DNA of 11,321 bases, from contig URYW01000057.1 in assembly GCA_900552145.1 (NCBI GenBank), positions 1 through 11,321 of the forward strand, in the 5' to 3' direction. The translations under genes and the position numbers were made by a program. How positions within the stretch are numbered: the stretch's first letter is position 1; the number at the start of each line of letters is the position of its first letter. A model generated the notes under the pieces. That model saw only the letters and a list, made by a program, of their open reading frames with translations, ran no database searches and was not told the DNA's origin. Source of the stretch: an uncultured Collinsella sp. (GTDB lineage: Bacteria; Actinomycetota; Coriobacteriia; Coriobacteriales; Coriobacteriaceae). This document shows, piece by piece, positions 1-6,145 of this stretch.

Positions 1-28
1 GCATTTGGACAATCTGACGTTCAACTTC

Positions 29-63
29 AAGGGCGCGACCAGAAGGTCAGCGCCCTTTCGTTT
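29..63 (+). terminator. Rho-independent terminator of an upstream gene
   Basis: AAGGGCGCGACC (29-40) pairs with GGTC-a-GCGCCCTT (45-57) around an AGAA loop, giving a 12-bp stem with one bulged A, followed by a short T-rich tail (TTTCGTTT). There is no T run on the other side, so it works on the + strand. A TGA at 15-17 in frame 3 could be the stop of the + strand gene it serves, but only five codons of that frame are visible. Nothing convincing is coded between here and position 149. Confidence 0.7.
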
Positions 64-148
64 CACGTCACCTTGTCTCAAATGCGGCCCGCTCGCTGCC
101 GTTGCCAAAACATCGGCGTTGCCTTGCTTCGGGAATGCGGCAGATAGA

Positions 149-185
149 GACGTTCCTTTTCTGCCGGCAGTTTGGGACACTCCTT
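149..185. repeat. REP-like element, copy A (left border of ATPase cassette)
   Basis: A 37-bp sequence repeated in the same orientation at 1660-1696 with 35 of 37 bases identical. Its core CTGCCGGCAG (161-170) is a perfect palindrome. Outside it, GTTCC (152-156) can pair with GGGAC (174-178) through one G.T wobble, so a single strand can fold into a small stem with an internal loop. It lies just downstream of the ATPase stop codon. REP or REPIN elements have this general form (short, palindromic core, intergenic); assignment to that class is inference. Confidence 0.6.
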
Positions 186-208
186 ACGGGGCACCCCCTC
201 CACAGCGC

Positions 209-1510
209 CTATGCCAGCTTGTCGATTTGCCCAATCTCCCAGAGCGGAATATTGACGAGCGTGCCTTCGTCTCTATATGCCGCTAACGATGTTCTCACGC
301 AGCGCTCGAGCTTGAACTTCTCGCAGGCAATCCTCAGGCTCTTTGCTTTGAGATTCTCTGCCGCCTTGACCTCGAGCGGAAGCACGGTCCCCGCATGGTC
401 GACGGCAAAGTCAGTCTCTGCATTGCCGGAGGAGGATGACCAATACGCGGGAGTATTGCCTTGGAGCAAAAGCTCCTGTGCGACGTATTGCTCGGTCAGC
501 GAGCCTTTGAACTCCGTAAAAACAGCGGGCCCGTTCAGAACAATGGCTGGCGTGAGGCCGGAGAGTGCTCCGAGGATGCCGGTGTCGATGCAGAACAGCT
601 TGAAGCCTGAGAGATCCTCGTAGCTTGTGAGCGGTGCTCTTAGGGCGGAAACACGTGGTACCTTATGAACGATTCCATAGTCCATGAGCCACTGGAGGCT
701 TTCCTCAAAATCGCGTGCGCGCGCCCCGGGACGAAGCGCGCCGTAGACGAACTTCTTGTTTTCCTTTGCGAGCTGGCCGGGAAGGGATTTCCAAACCAGC
801 CTCATGCGCTCGACGATGCGGGCTGGCGCATGCTTGCCAAAATCGGATTCATAAGCTTCGATGATTTGCTGCTGAAGCCTGCGGGCCTCGATGAAATCGT
901 GGGAGGCGGCGAAAGCGGAGACAACTTCTGGCATGCCACCGACAACGAGGTATTCCTTGAGCAGGCGCTCGAGCTTTTCGGAAACGTTTGTCAGCAGGTC
1001 CATGTCTGCGGCAAGGATGGCATCTGCGAGCGGATCGCCATCGACGGCACGAACGAACTCGACAAACCCCATGGGGCGCATGGTAAGCTGGTCGATCTTG
1101 CCGACGGGGAACGACTCGTTTTCGCGTCGGAGCGCGAGCCCCATATAGGAGCCGGCTGCCATGATATGGTATTCCGGCGCCAGCTCGTTGAAGTATTTGA
1201 GCGAGGTGATGCCACGCGGTGCCTCTTGGATTTCGTCGAAGATGATGAGCGTGTCTGTCGGCGTTATGGTCTGGCCGTGCAGGAGCTCTATCTGGGAGAT
1301 GATGCGTTTGGGGTCAAGGCTTCCGTCGAACAGCGAACGTGCGCCCGGTTCGAGCATAAAGTCAAAACGGATGACGTTTTGATACTGCTGGCCTGCGAAT
1401 TCGTTGAGAAGCCAGGTTTTTCCCGTCTGGCGGGCCCCCTTAAGCAGGAGGGGCTTGCGGTTTGCCCTAGATTTCCAAGCGATGAGTTCGTCCATTAGCT
1501 GTCGCTGCAT
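209..1510 (-). CDS. AAA-family ATPase with C-terminal DUF4143-type domain
   Basis: A 433-residue protein of the widespread AAA_14/DUF4143 ATPase type; cellular role and partners are unknown for most members. Walker A GARQTGKT is at 25-32, Walker B TLIIFDEI at 87-94, and a likely sensor region (AAGSYMG) follows at 118-124. The C-terminal part, about 330-395, has D367 and the ExK motif LEVKAAE (E380, K382), the spacing of a PD-(D/E)XK nuclease-like fold; whether it cuts DNA cannot be told. No signal peptide or membrane segment is seen. The ATG at 1510 follows AGGGGG with a 4-base gap. The gene sits between two terminators and two 37-bp repeats, and its codon use looks less GC-rich than the gal genes beside it, which suggests an accessory, mobile origin. 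The family call is firm; any defence or maintenance role is speculation. Confidence 0.85.
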   Translation of the reverse strand: MQRQLMDELIAWKSRANRKPLLLKGARQTGKTWLLNEFAGQQYQNVIRFDFMLEPGARSLFDGSLDPKRIISQIELLHGQTITPTDTLIIFDEIQEAPRGITSLKYFNELAPEYHIMAAGSYMGLALRRENESFPVGKIDQLTMRPMGFVEFVRAVDGDPLADAILAADMDLLTNVSEKLERLLKEYLVVGGMPEVVSAFAASHDFIEARRLQQQIIEAYESDFGKHAPARIVERMRLVWKSLPGQLAKENKKFVYGALRPGARARDFEESLQWLMDYGIVHKVPRVSALRAPLTSYEDLSGFKLFCIDTGILGALSGLTPAIVLNGPAVFTEFKGSLTEQYVAQELLLQGNTPAYWSSSSGNAETDFAVDHAGTVLPLEVKAAENLKAKSLRIACEKFKLERCVRTSLAAYRDEGTLVNIPLWEIGQIDKLA

Positions 1511-1514
1511 ACTG

Positions 1515-1562
1515 CCCCCTAACGATCATGGTTAGTATAAGACCGTCTTGGTCTTTCCATCG
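1515..1562 (-). promoter_or_regulatory. Candidate promoter of the ATPase gene
   Basis: On the minus strand TATACT (1534-1539, 5 of 6 to the -10 consensus) lies 23 bases before the ATG, with a strong SD, AGGGGG, in between. Seventeen bases further upstream the -35 position (1557-1562) reads CGATGG, unlike TTGACA, and falls inside the first 33-bp repeat. A small inverted repeat AAGACC-gtctt-GGTCTT (1539-1555) fills the spacer. A poor -35 covered by repeats fits a promoter controlled by a protein bound to them; this is inference. Confidence 0.45.
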
Positions 1563-1644
1563 AAAAATGTGGGAGTAAACCACGTTTTTCCATCGAATAA
1601 TGTGGGAGGTAACCACGTTTTTCCATCGAATAATGTGGTGGTTT
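1554..1644. repeat. Three tandem 33-bp direct repeats
   Basis: Units start at 1554, 1587 and 1620, with an exact 33-bp period; the third is cut to 25 bp. Each begins TTTCCATCGAAWAATGTGG. Units 1 and 2 continue to CCACGTT, so AATGTGG and CCACGTT form an imperfect inverted repeat (6 of 7 pairs, 7-bp gap) in each complete unit. The period is close to three helical turns, placing equivalent bases on nearly one face of the DNA. They start 44 bp upstream of the ATPase start codon and run across its -35 position. This is typical of operator or iteron-like arrays; there are no unique spacers, so it is not CRISPR. Confidence 0.85.
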
Positions 1645-1659
1645 AGGTCGGCACCTGGG

Positions 1660-1696
1660 GACGTTCCTTCTCTGCCGGCAGTTTGGAACACTCCTT
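1660..1696. repeat. REP-like element, copy B (right border of ATPase cassette)
   Basis: Second copy of the 37-bp element at 149-185, same orientation, two mismatches. The CTGCCGGCAG core is at 1672-1681. The outer GTTCC (1663-1667) pairs perfectly with GGAAC (1685-1689), where copy A has GGGAC and a wobble, so the stem is kept despite the base change. It lies between the 33-bp repeats and the gal operon terminator. The preceding bases, GGCACCTGGG, are not shared with copy A. Confidence 0.6.
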
Positions 1697-1726
1697 GTTT
1701 TGGTGCAAATTAGCTACCCTTGCATC

Positions 1727-1768
1727 AGAAAACGGCGCCCGTCGGCGATATTGCCGGCGGGCGCCGTT
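1727..1768 (-). terminator. Rho-independent terminator of the galKT operon
   Basis: AACGGCGCCCG (1731-1741) pairs with CGGGCGCCGTT (1758-1768). The stem continues inward through a T.G wobble and CGGC/GCCG to a six-base loop, about 16 bp in all. On the minus strand it is followed by TTTTCT. It lies 55 bases after the galT stop. The other direction has no useful T run. Confidence 0.85.
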
Positions 1769-1822
1769 GTCGTGTGGGCGGTTATGTCGTGCGGGCTGCG
1801 GTTGAACGCCCGGTCCTGCGCT

Positions 1823-3451
1823 CTATAGCGAGTCGATAAAGCGCTGTTGGGCGGCGCGGCCGGCTTCGTCCCACTTAAAGACGCCGGCGTTGTCGAGCAC
1901 GTGGCCAAACACCACGCCGACCTCCTCGTGCAGGATATCGATGGCGTTGTCGGCCGTAAGCTCGTCGGCGCGGCGAGCAAAGACGTCCTCGGCCCACGCG
2001 GCATGGCTGCGACAAAGATCATCGCCCTCGAGCGCACCGGCAAGGTCGTAGCTGGCATCGACCTTGGCTGCCAGTAGATGCTCGCGGACAGCGCCGAGCT
2101 CGGGAACCAAGCGCGGCGGCAAAATGGCCAGGCCCATGACCTCGATCAGGCCGATGTTCTCCTTCTTAATGTGGTGGTACTCGGCATGCGGGTGGAATAC
2201 GCCCAGCGGATGCTCGTCGGTCGTGATGTTGCAGCGAAGCGCCAGGTAGGCCTCGTAGATCTCGCCGCCGGCGTTGCCGCGGGAGTCGACGCGGCGAATG
2301 ACGGGCGTCACGGTGTTGTGGGCCACACCGTCAGCCGTGTGTGCGATGACGCCTACGGACGCATCGGTCCACTCCCGCCAGGCGAGGATTATCTTCTCGG
2401 CGGCATCGAGCAGCTGGGTGCGGTCGTGCGAGCGAAGGCGCAGCACCGAGAGCGGCCACTGCAGCACAGTGCCAGTGACTTGGTCAAAGCCGGGCACGCT
2501 AAACTGCGAGACCTCGGCGGCATGCATCATGGGGAACTCGTGCGTGCCGCCCTGGAAGTGGTCATGCGACAAGATCGAGCCGCCCACGATGGGCAGGTCG
2601 GCGTTGGAGCCGATGAAGTAGTGCGGGAACAGGTCCACAAAATCGAGCAGGCAGGTCAGCCCCTTGCGGTTCACGTGCATCGGGCGATGCTCGGAGCTCA
2701 TCGTAATGCAGTGCTCGTTAAAATACGCATACGGGCTGTACTGGAAGCCCCAGCGCTCGCCGTCGAGCTGAATGGGAATAACGCGCAGGTTCTGACGGGC
2801 GGGATGAGCGCCGCCGTCGGCTGCGGCGGAGCGTCCGGGGTAGCCCTCGTTCTCGATGCAGAGCTGACAGGCGGGATACTTCTCGCCCGTGTTTTTGGCG
2901 GCACCGGCTGCGGCAATATCGCGCGGGTCCTTTTCGGGCTTTGACAGGTTGATGGTGATCTCCAGGTCACCCCAGTTGGTGGAAGTACTCCATTTGATGT
3001 TGCGCGCGATGGCGGCACGGCGCACGTAGCCGGCGTCGCAGCACAGACCATAGAACCAGTCGGTCGCGGCGCGGGGCTCGTTGACGCCCATGCGTCCGTT
3101 GAACTCCTCGTTTACAACTGAAGGCCTCGGCATCAGTACGCCCATGATGCGCATGGCGATGCGGTCTCGGCCCGATGCCGTGTCCTCGGCGGCACCGTTG
3201 GCAACGGCGGCCTCGGAAAGCGCGGCAAGCGTGCCTTCAAGATCAAAGTCGGGGAGTGTATCGGGGTGCAAGAGCGATAGTTTCTCAACCTGGAGCGCCC
3301 AGGTCATGTCGAGCGCGGGACCCGTGGCGCCGATGCACTCCAGAATGGTGTTGTAGGCCCAGATGCGGTCGTCCTGTCCGATCATCGATCGGTGGATGGC
3401 ATATTCGATAAGGCCCTGCGCAGCCTCGCGCACGTCGGTCATTACAGCCAT
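1823..3451 (-). CDS. galT: UDP-glucose--hexose-1-phosphate uridylyltransferase (class II GalT)
   Basis: Transfers UMP from UDP-glucose to galactose-1-phosphate in the cytosolic Leloir pathway. The 542-residue length fits the long class II family of Gram-positives (about 500 residues), not the 350-residue E. coli type. Visible family motifs are CQLCIENEGYPGR (195-207), ADLPIVGGSILSHDHFQGG (284-302) with the active-site-type H296-D-H298, and GLIEVMGLAILPPRL (434-448) in the C-terminal domain. The chosen ATG (3451) overlaps the last codons of galK and has AAGGGGG ten bases upstream. A second ATG at 3442 makes a TAATG junction with the galK stop but lies 19 bases from that site, so it is less likely. 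The overlap implies translational coupling. Transcription ends at the hairpin at 1727-1768. Confidence 0.95.
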   Translation of the reverse strand: MAVMTDVREAAQGLIEYAIHRSMIGQDDRIWAYNTILECIGATGPALDMTWALQVEKLSLLHPDTLPDFDLEGTLAALSEAAVANGAAEDTASGRDRIAMRIMGVLMPRPSVVNEEFNGRMGVNEPRAATDWFYGLCCDAGYVRRAAIARNIKWSTSTNWGDLEITINLSKPEKDPRDIAAAGAAKNTGEKYPACQLCIENEGYPGRSAAADGGAHPARQNLRVIPIQLDGERWGFQYSPYAYFNEHCITMSSEHRPMHVNRKGLTCLLDFVDLFPHYFIGSNADLPIVGGSILSHDHFQGGTHEFPMMHAAEVSQFSVPGFDQVTGTVLQWPLSVLRLRSHDRTQLLDAAEKIILAWREWTDASVGVIAHTADGVAHNTVTPVIRRVDSRGNAGGEIYEAYLALRCNITTDEHPLGVFHPHAEYHHIKKENIGLIEVMGLAILPPRLVPELGAVREHLLAAKVDASYDLAGALEGDDLCRSHAAWAEDVFARRADELTADNAIDILHEEVGVVFGHVLDNAGVFKWDEAGRAAQQRFIDSL

Positions 3452-4647
3452 GCTGCGTAAGCCCCCTTGTCAGTAATTGCGTAGTGGCGAGCAGAGCCCT
3501 CGCCCAGCCAGCCGTTCATCTTGGCAATGAAGGTGTCGACCAGGTCGAGCGGCACGAAGGCCTGGATGGTGCCACCAAAGCCGCCACCGTGGATACGGAC
3601 GGCGCCTCGGCCGTCGAGTACATGCTCGGCCAGTGCCAGGGCATACATCGAAGACTGCTCGGAGCCCAGCTTGGCAACAACATTCTGCAGGTACATGGCG
3701 GAGCTGGCGCCGGACTCGCGCGTCAGGACCAGGAACCGGTCAATGTCGTCGGCGTTCAGAGCTGCCCAGCGCTTATCGACCAGGCCGTTCTCGTACCAGT
3801 AGTGAACGGCGCGCAGGCAGGCGCGGTCGCCCAGCTTGGCGCGCAGCTCGGGGAGTTTGGCGTCAAAGTCGGCAACGTCGACCTCGCATAGGCGCGCCTT
3901 GCCAAACTCGGCAGCGACGTCCTGCATCTCGCGCGGAACGGCGGCGTAGTCGTCGGTGGCGGCCACGTGGTCGGCACCGACCTTAACGAGCACGAGCGCG
4001 TAGCCGTGATCCTCAAAGTTGAGCTCGAGCTTCTGGGTTTTAGGCTGAGCCTGGTCCTCAAAGTCCATGTAGGCAAGGCCGCCCAGGCACACGGCTGCCT
4101 GATCCATAAGACCGCAGGGCTTGCCGTAATAGTTGTTCTCGGTGCGCTGGCTCATCTGGGCGAGCGCGACGGGCTCGATGGCGGGTGCGCCCCAGAGGGT
4201 TTCCATGGCACGACCGTATGCGGCCTCGACGGCGGCAGAGCTGGAAAGGCCGCCACCCGAGGGGACGGAGCAGGTGAAGGCGAAGTCGAAGCCCTGGGGC
4301 TCACCGCCCAGAGCTGCAATCTCGTGGGCCATACCGCGGACGAGGCTCGCGGACGTACCCTTCTCGGACTCCTGAACGTCTAGCGTGTCGAGCGTGATTT
4401 CAAACGTGGGATAGCCCTCGTCGGCTACGCGAACCTTGTTGGAATCGGTTGCCACGGCGATGCCGTCGACGGCGACATCGAGCGAGCCGGCGATAACGTG
4501 GCCACCCTCGTGGTCGGTGTGGTTGCCGCTGATCTCGGAACGGCCGGGCGCGTGCACGTAGAGCACCTGGCGGTCGTCGATGGGGCCAAACTCCTCCTCG
4601 AACAGCTTGGTGAGCGTGGCGAATGTCTTTTCGTCGGGGGTGGTCAT
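3442..4647 (-). CDS. galK: Galactokinase (GHMP kinase family)
   Basis: Phosphorylates galactose at C1 with ATP, the first committed Leloir step. The 401 residues carry the three GHMP motifs: APGRSEISGNHTDHEGG (33-49), CSVPSGGGLSSSAAVE (126-141, the phosphate loop) and RIHGGGFGGT (351-360). The likely catalytic aspartate is D182 in GLMDQAA. Motif 1 departs from the textbook signature GRxNLIGEHxDY: an Asn replaces the usual Glu before His, and His the Tyr. The frame is open to 4734, but the ATG at 4647 is preferred: AAAGGA lies five bases upstream, the protein then begins like its family, and the extra 29 codons would run through the operator at 4688-4704. It is first in an operon with galT and divergent from a LacI-type gene. 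Galactose is inferred from galT; another hexose is possible. Confidence 0.92.
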   Translation of the reverse strand: MTTPDEKTFATLTKLFEEEFGPIDDRQVLYVHAPGRSEISGNHTDHEGGHVIAGSLDVAVDGIAVATDSNKVRVADEGYPTFEITLDTLDVQESEKGTSASLVRGMAHEIAALGGEPQGFDFAFTCSVPSGGGLSSSAAVEAAYGRAMETLWGAPAIEPVALAQMSQRTENNYYGKPCGLMDQAAVCLGGLAYMDFEDQAQPKTQKLELNFEDHGYALVLVKVGADHVAATDDYAAVPREMQDVAAEFGKARLCEVDVADFDAKLPELRAKLGDRACLRAVHYWYENGLVDKRWAALNADDIDRFLVLTRESGASSAMYLQNVVAKLGSEQSSMYALALAEHVLDGRGAVRIHGGGFGGTIQAFVPLDLVDTFIAKMNGWLGEGSARHYAITDKGAYAAWL

Positions 4648-4687
4648 GGGAGTCCTTTCCTTGGCGTGCCCGGGTGGGTTTTGCGTC

Positions 4688-4704
4688 GTTATGAGTACGT
4701 TAAC
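4688..4704. promoter_or_regulatory. LacI-type operator O1 (galK-proximal)
   Basis: GTTATGAGTACGTTAAC is the exact reverse complement of 4757-4773 and contains the 12-bp core GAGTACGTTAAC (4693-4704) shared by all three sites. The central ACGT fits the CG-centred, imperfectly symmetric sites of LacI-family proteins. It lies 41 bp upstream of the galK ATG. A weak minus-strand -10 (TACAAG, 4707-4712) would put the galK transcription start inside this site, so binding here would block galK. Confidence 0.6.
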
Positions 4705-4756
4705 AACTTGTAGCGGCATGAACCAAGTGTTCACGATACCGCACGTTACGGGCTAT

Positions 4757-4773
4757 GTTAACGTACTCATAAC
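4757..4773. promoter_or_regulatory. LacI-type operator O2 (central)
   Basis: GTTAACGTACTCATAAC, a perfect 17-bp inverted copy of O1. The core centres are 64 bp apart, close to six helical turns, which would suit looping between bound dimers. The site is within the divergent galK-lacI control region. Confidence 0.6.
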
Positions 4774-4846
4774 ACATCGCTTGTCACTTTTTGAGAATCT
4801 GGTAATCGGTAGAAATACAGCCGTGAACGGTACTGCCGTATGGACT

Positions 4847-4852
4847 TATAAA
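4847..4852 (+). promoter_or_regulatory. Candidate -10 of the LacI-family gene
   Basis: TATAAA matches the -10 consensus at 5 of 6 positions; the best upstream hexamer, GTGAAC (4823-4828, 18-bp spacer), is a weak -35. Transcription from here would start near 4859, leaving operator O3 about 20 bp downstream where it could act as a roadblock. Alternative -35-like TTGTCA (4781-4786) has no fitting -10. Confidence 0.35.
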
Positions 4853-4879
4853 GCAGAAGAGATGCAGATAGAAAAAGTA

Positions 4880-4891
4880 GAGTACGTTAAC
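4880..4891. promoter_or_regulatory. LacI-type operator O3 (regulator-proximal)
   Basis: Third exact copy of the core GAGTACGTTAAC, same orientation as O1, about 95 bp upstream of the regulator's GTG. The flanks differ from O1 and O2 (TA before the core instead of TTAT), so this may be a weaker site serving autoregulation. Centre-to-centre distance to O2 is 123 bp. Confidence 0.55.
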
Positions 4892-4985
4892 ATGCGTCCG
4901 ACGATAGCGGGCCTCGGCGCGGGATGTATTACTGCCCGGGCCGGCATTCACGCTATTCAGATCTCGCAAGGGTGAAGGTGATCCT

Positions 4986-6017
4986 GTGGCAAGGCGCCCG
5001 TCCAACGATACAGGTACGCGTCCGGTCTCCATGGCTGACGTCGCCCGCGCTGCCGGCGTTTCGCAGCAGACGGTTTCGCGCGTCGCCAACGGCTTGCCCA
5101 ACGTTAACGAGCAGACGCGCCAGCGCGTGCAGGCTGCTATGCAAGAGCTCGGCTTTCGTCCGAGTTATGCCGGTCGCTCGCTGCGCGACGGCCGTTACCA
5201 TTCGGTCGGCCTATGCATCAACGATGTCACCAAGTTTGGCAACCTCTCAATGATCGACGGCATCGCCAGCGCTGCTCGCGAGCATCATTGCGCCATCACG
5301 CTGGTCGAGATGTCCAAGACCGAGGAGTTTTCGCTTGCCGAGGCAACGCGTCGTATGGCCGCATTGCCCGTGGACGGTATCATCATCGGCATGAGCCGTA
5401 TGGCTCCCGATTTTGAGACGTTTGATCCACTGCCGGGTATTGGCACGGTCATCGTTACCATGTACGCGCACCCGCGGGTGACCACGGTCGACTCCGATCA
5501 TTACGGCTGCTCGCTATTGCTTATGGATCACCTGTTTGAGCTGGGGCACGAGCAAATTCGCTATATTGGCGGCCCGTCGTTCTCGGTCGACGAGCAATTT
5601 CGTCGCGCCGGTTGGCAGGATGCGCTCGAGCGTAAACACATCGAGCCGGCAGAGCCGCTCGAGGGCGACTGGTCTGCCAACAGCGGCTACGAGGCCGGCA
5701 GGTACCTGGCCGAGCACGACCGCACTATGACGGCGATTTACGCGGCAAACGATCAGATGGCAAATGGCGCGATTGCCGCGCTGCGCGATAGCGGTCTGCG
5801 CGTGCCCGAGGACGTAAGCGTGGTGGGCGTCGACGATTCGCTCGATGATTTTGTAGCACACAACGAGCTCACGACCGTGCGATTCGATCTACATCAGCGC
5901 GGACGCGAGGTATTCGAGCATGCGGTTCCCGAGGCGGGTACGGCGGGCAAAACCGTTGCCATTCGTATTCCCGGCCAGCTCATTATTCGACATAGTACGG
6001 CGATACCACGCTCATAG
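4986..6017 (+). CDS. LacI-family transcriptional regulator (probable gal regulator)
   Basis: A 343-residue repressor-type protein. The N-terminal HTH (about 15-60) reads VSMADVARAAGVSQQTVSRV, followed by the hinge region LGFRPSYAGRSLRDGR. Residues from about 73 on form the periplasmic-binding-protein-like effector domain; typical pieces are VDGIIIGMSR and VSVVGVDDSLDDFVAHNELTTVR near the end. The start is GTG at 4986, with GAAGGTGA just upstream. The gene is divergent from galKT and the shared region has three matching operator-like sites, so control of galKT and of itself by a galactose-type inducer is the natural inference. The effector cannot be read from sequence. No terminator is evident after the stop, so some read-through towards fprA is possible. 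Confidence 0.9.
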   Translation: MARRPSNDTGTRPVSMADVARAAGVSQQTVSRVANGLPNVNEQTRQRVQAAMQELGFRPSYAGRSLRDGRYHSVGLCINDVTKFGNLSMIDGIASAAREHHCAITLVEMSKTEEFSLAEATRRMAALPVDGIIIGMSRMAPDFETFDPLPGIGTVIVTMYAHPRVTTVDSDHYGCSLLLMDHLFELGHEQIRYIGGPSFSVDEQFRRAGWQDALERKHIEPAEPLEGDWSANSGYEAGRYLAEHDRTMTAIYAANDQMANGAIAALRDSGLRVPEDVSVVGVDDSLDDFVAHNELTTVRFDLHQRGREVFEHAVPEAGTAGKTVAIRIPGQLIIRHSTAIPRS

Positions 6018-6100
6018 TTTGTGCGGGTAAACGGCGGTATATTTCGTCTCAATAACAATCGATAAGGATGCTGGCAGATAGCCGTTGCTATGAAGACGAG

Positions 6101-6136
6101 TGTTATGATAGACGGGTTTTTTGTCTATCTAGGAGG
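6101..6136 (+). promoter_or_regulatory. fprA extended -10 promoter with overlapping inverted repeat, and SD
   Basis: TGTTATGAT (6101-6109) is an extended -10 (TGn plus TATGAT, 5 of 6); no good -35 is seen at 16-18 bp. An inverted repeat GATAGAC (6107-6113) / GTCTATC (6123-6129), nine-base gap, overlaps the -10 and the expected start near 6116, so a bound regulator would block initiation. The SD AGGAGG (6131-6136) follows directly, nine bases before the ATG. The regulator is unknown; the palindrome does not match the Rex or FNR sites I know. Confidence 0.5.
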
Positions 6137-6145
6137 CTTTGCCTG

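Noticed and set aside
665..1498. A 277-codon open frame on the + strand opposite the ATPase gene
   Set aside because: It is antisense to a gene with intact Walker and ExK motifs, and its own translation shows no recognisable domain.
1554..1644. CRISPR array
   Set aside because: The units are contiguous direct repeats with no unique spacers, and no cas genes are present.
1467..1691. A small minus-strand protein with HIIRWKNVV-type repeats
   Set aside because: The 11-residue repeat is a by-product of the 33-bp DNA repeat (33 is a multiple of 3). Its start lies inside a REP-like element, there is no SD, and it runs into the ATPase gene in another frame.
4648..4734. A 29-residue N-terminal extension of GalK
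   Set aside because: The extension crosses operator O1, has no family resemblance, and the ATG at 4647 has a good SD.
5099..5110. A fourth gal operator inside the LacI-family gene (ACGTTAAC)
   Set aside because: Only 8 bases of the 12-bp core match, and they encode conserved-looking residues (NVNE) of the HTH region, so chance is sufficient.
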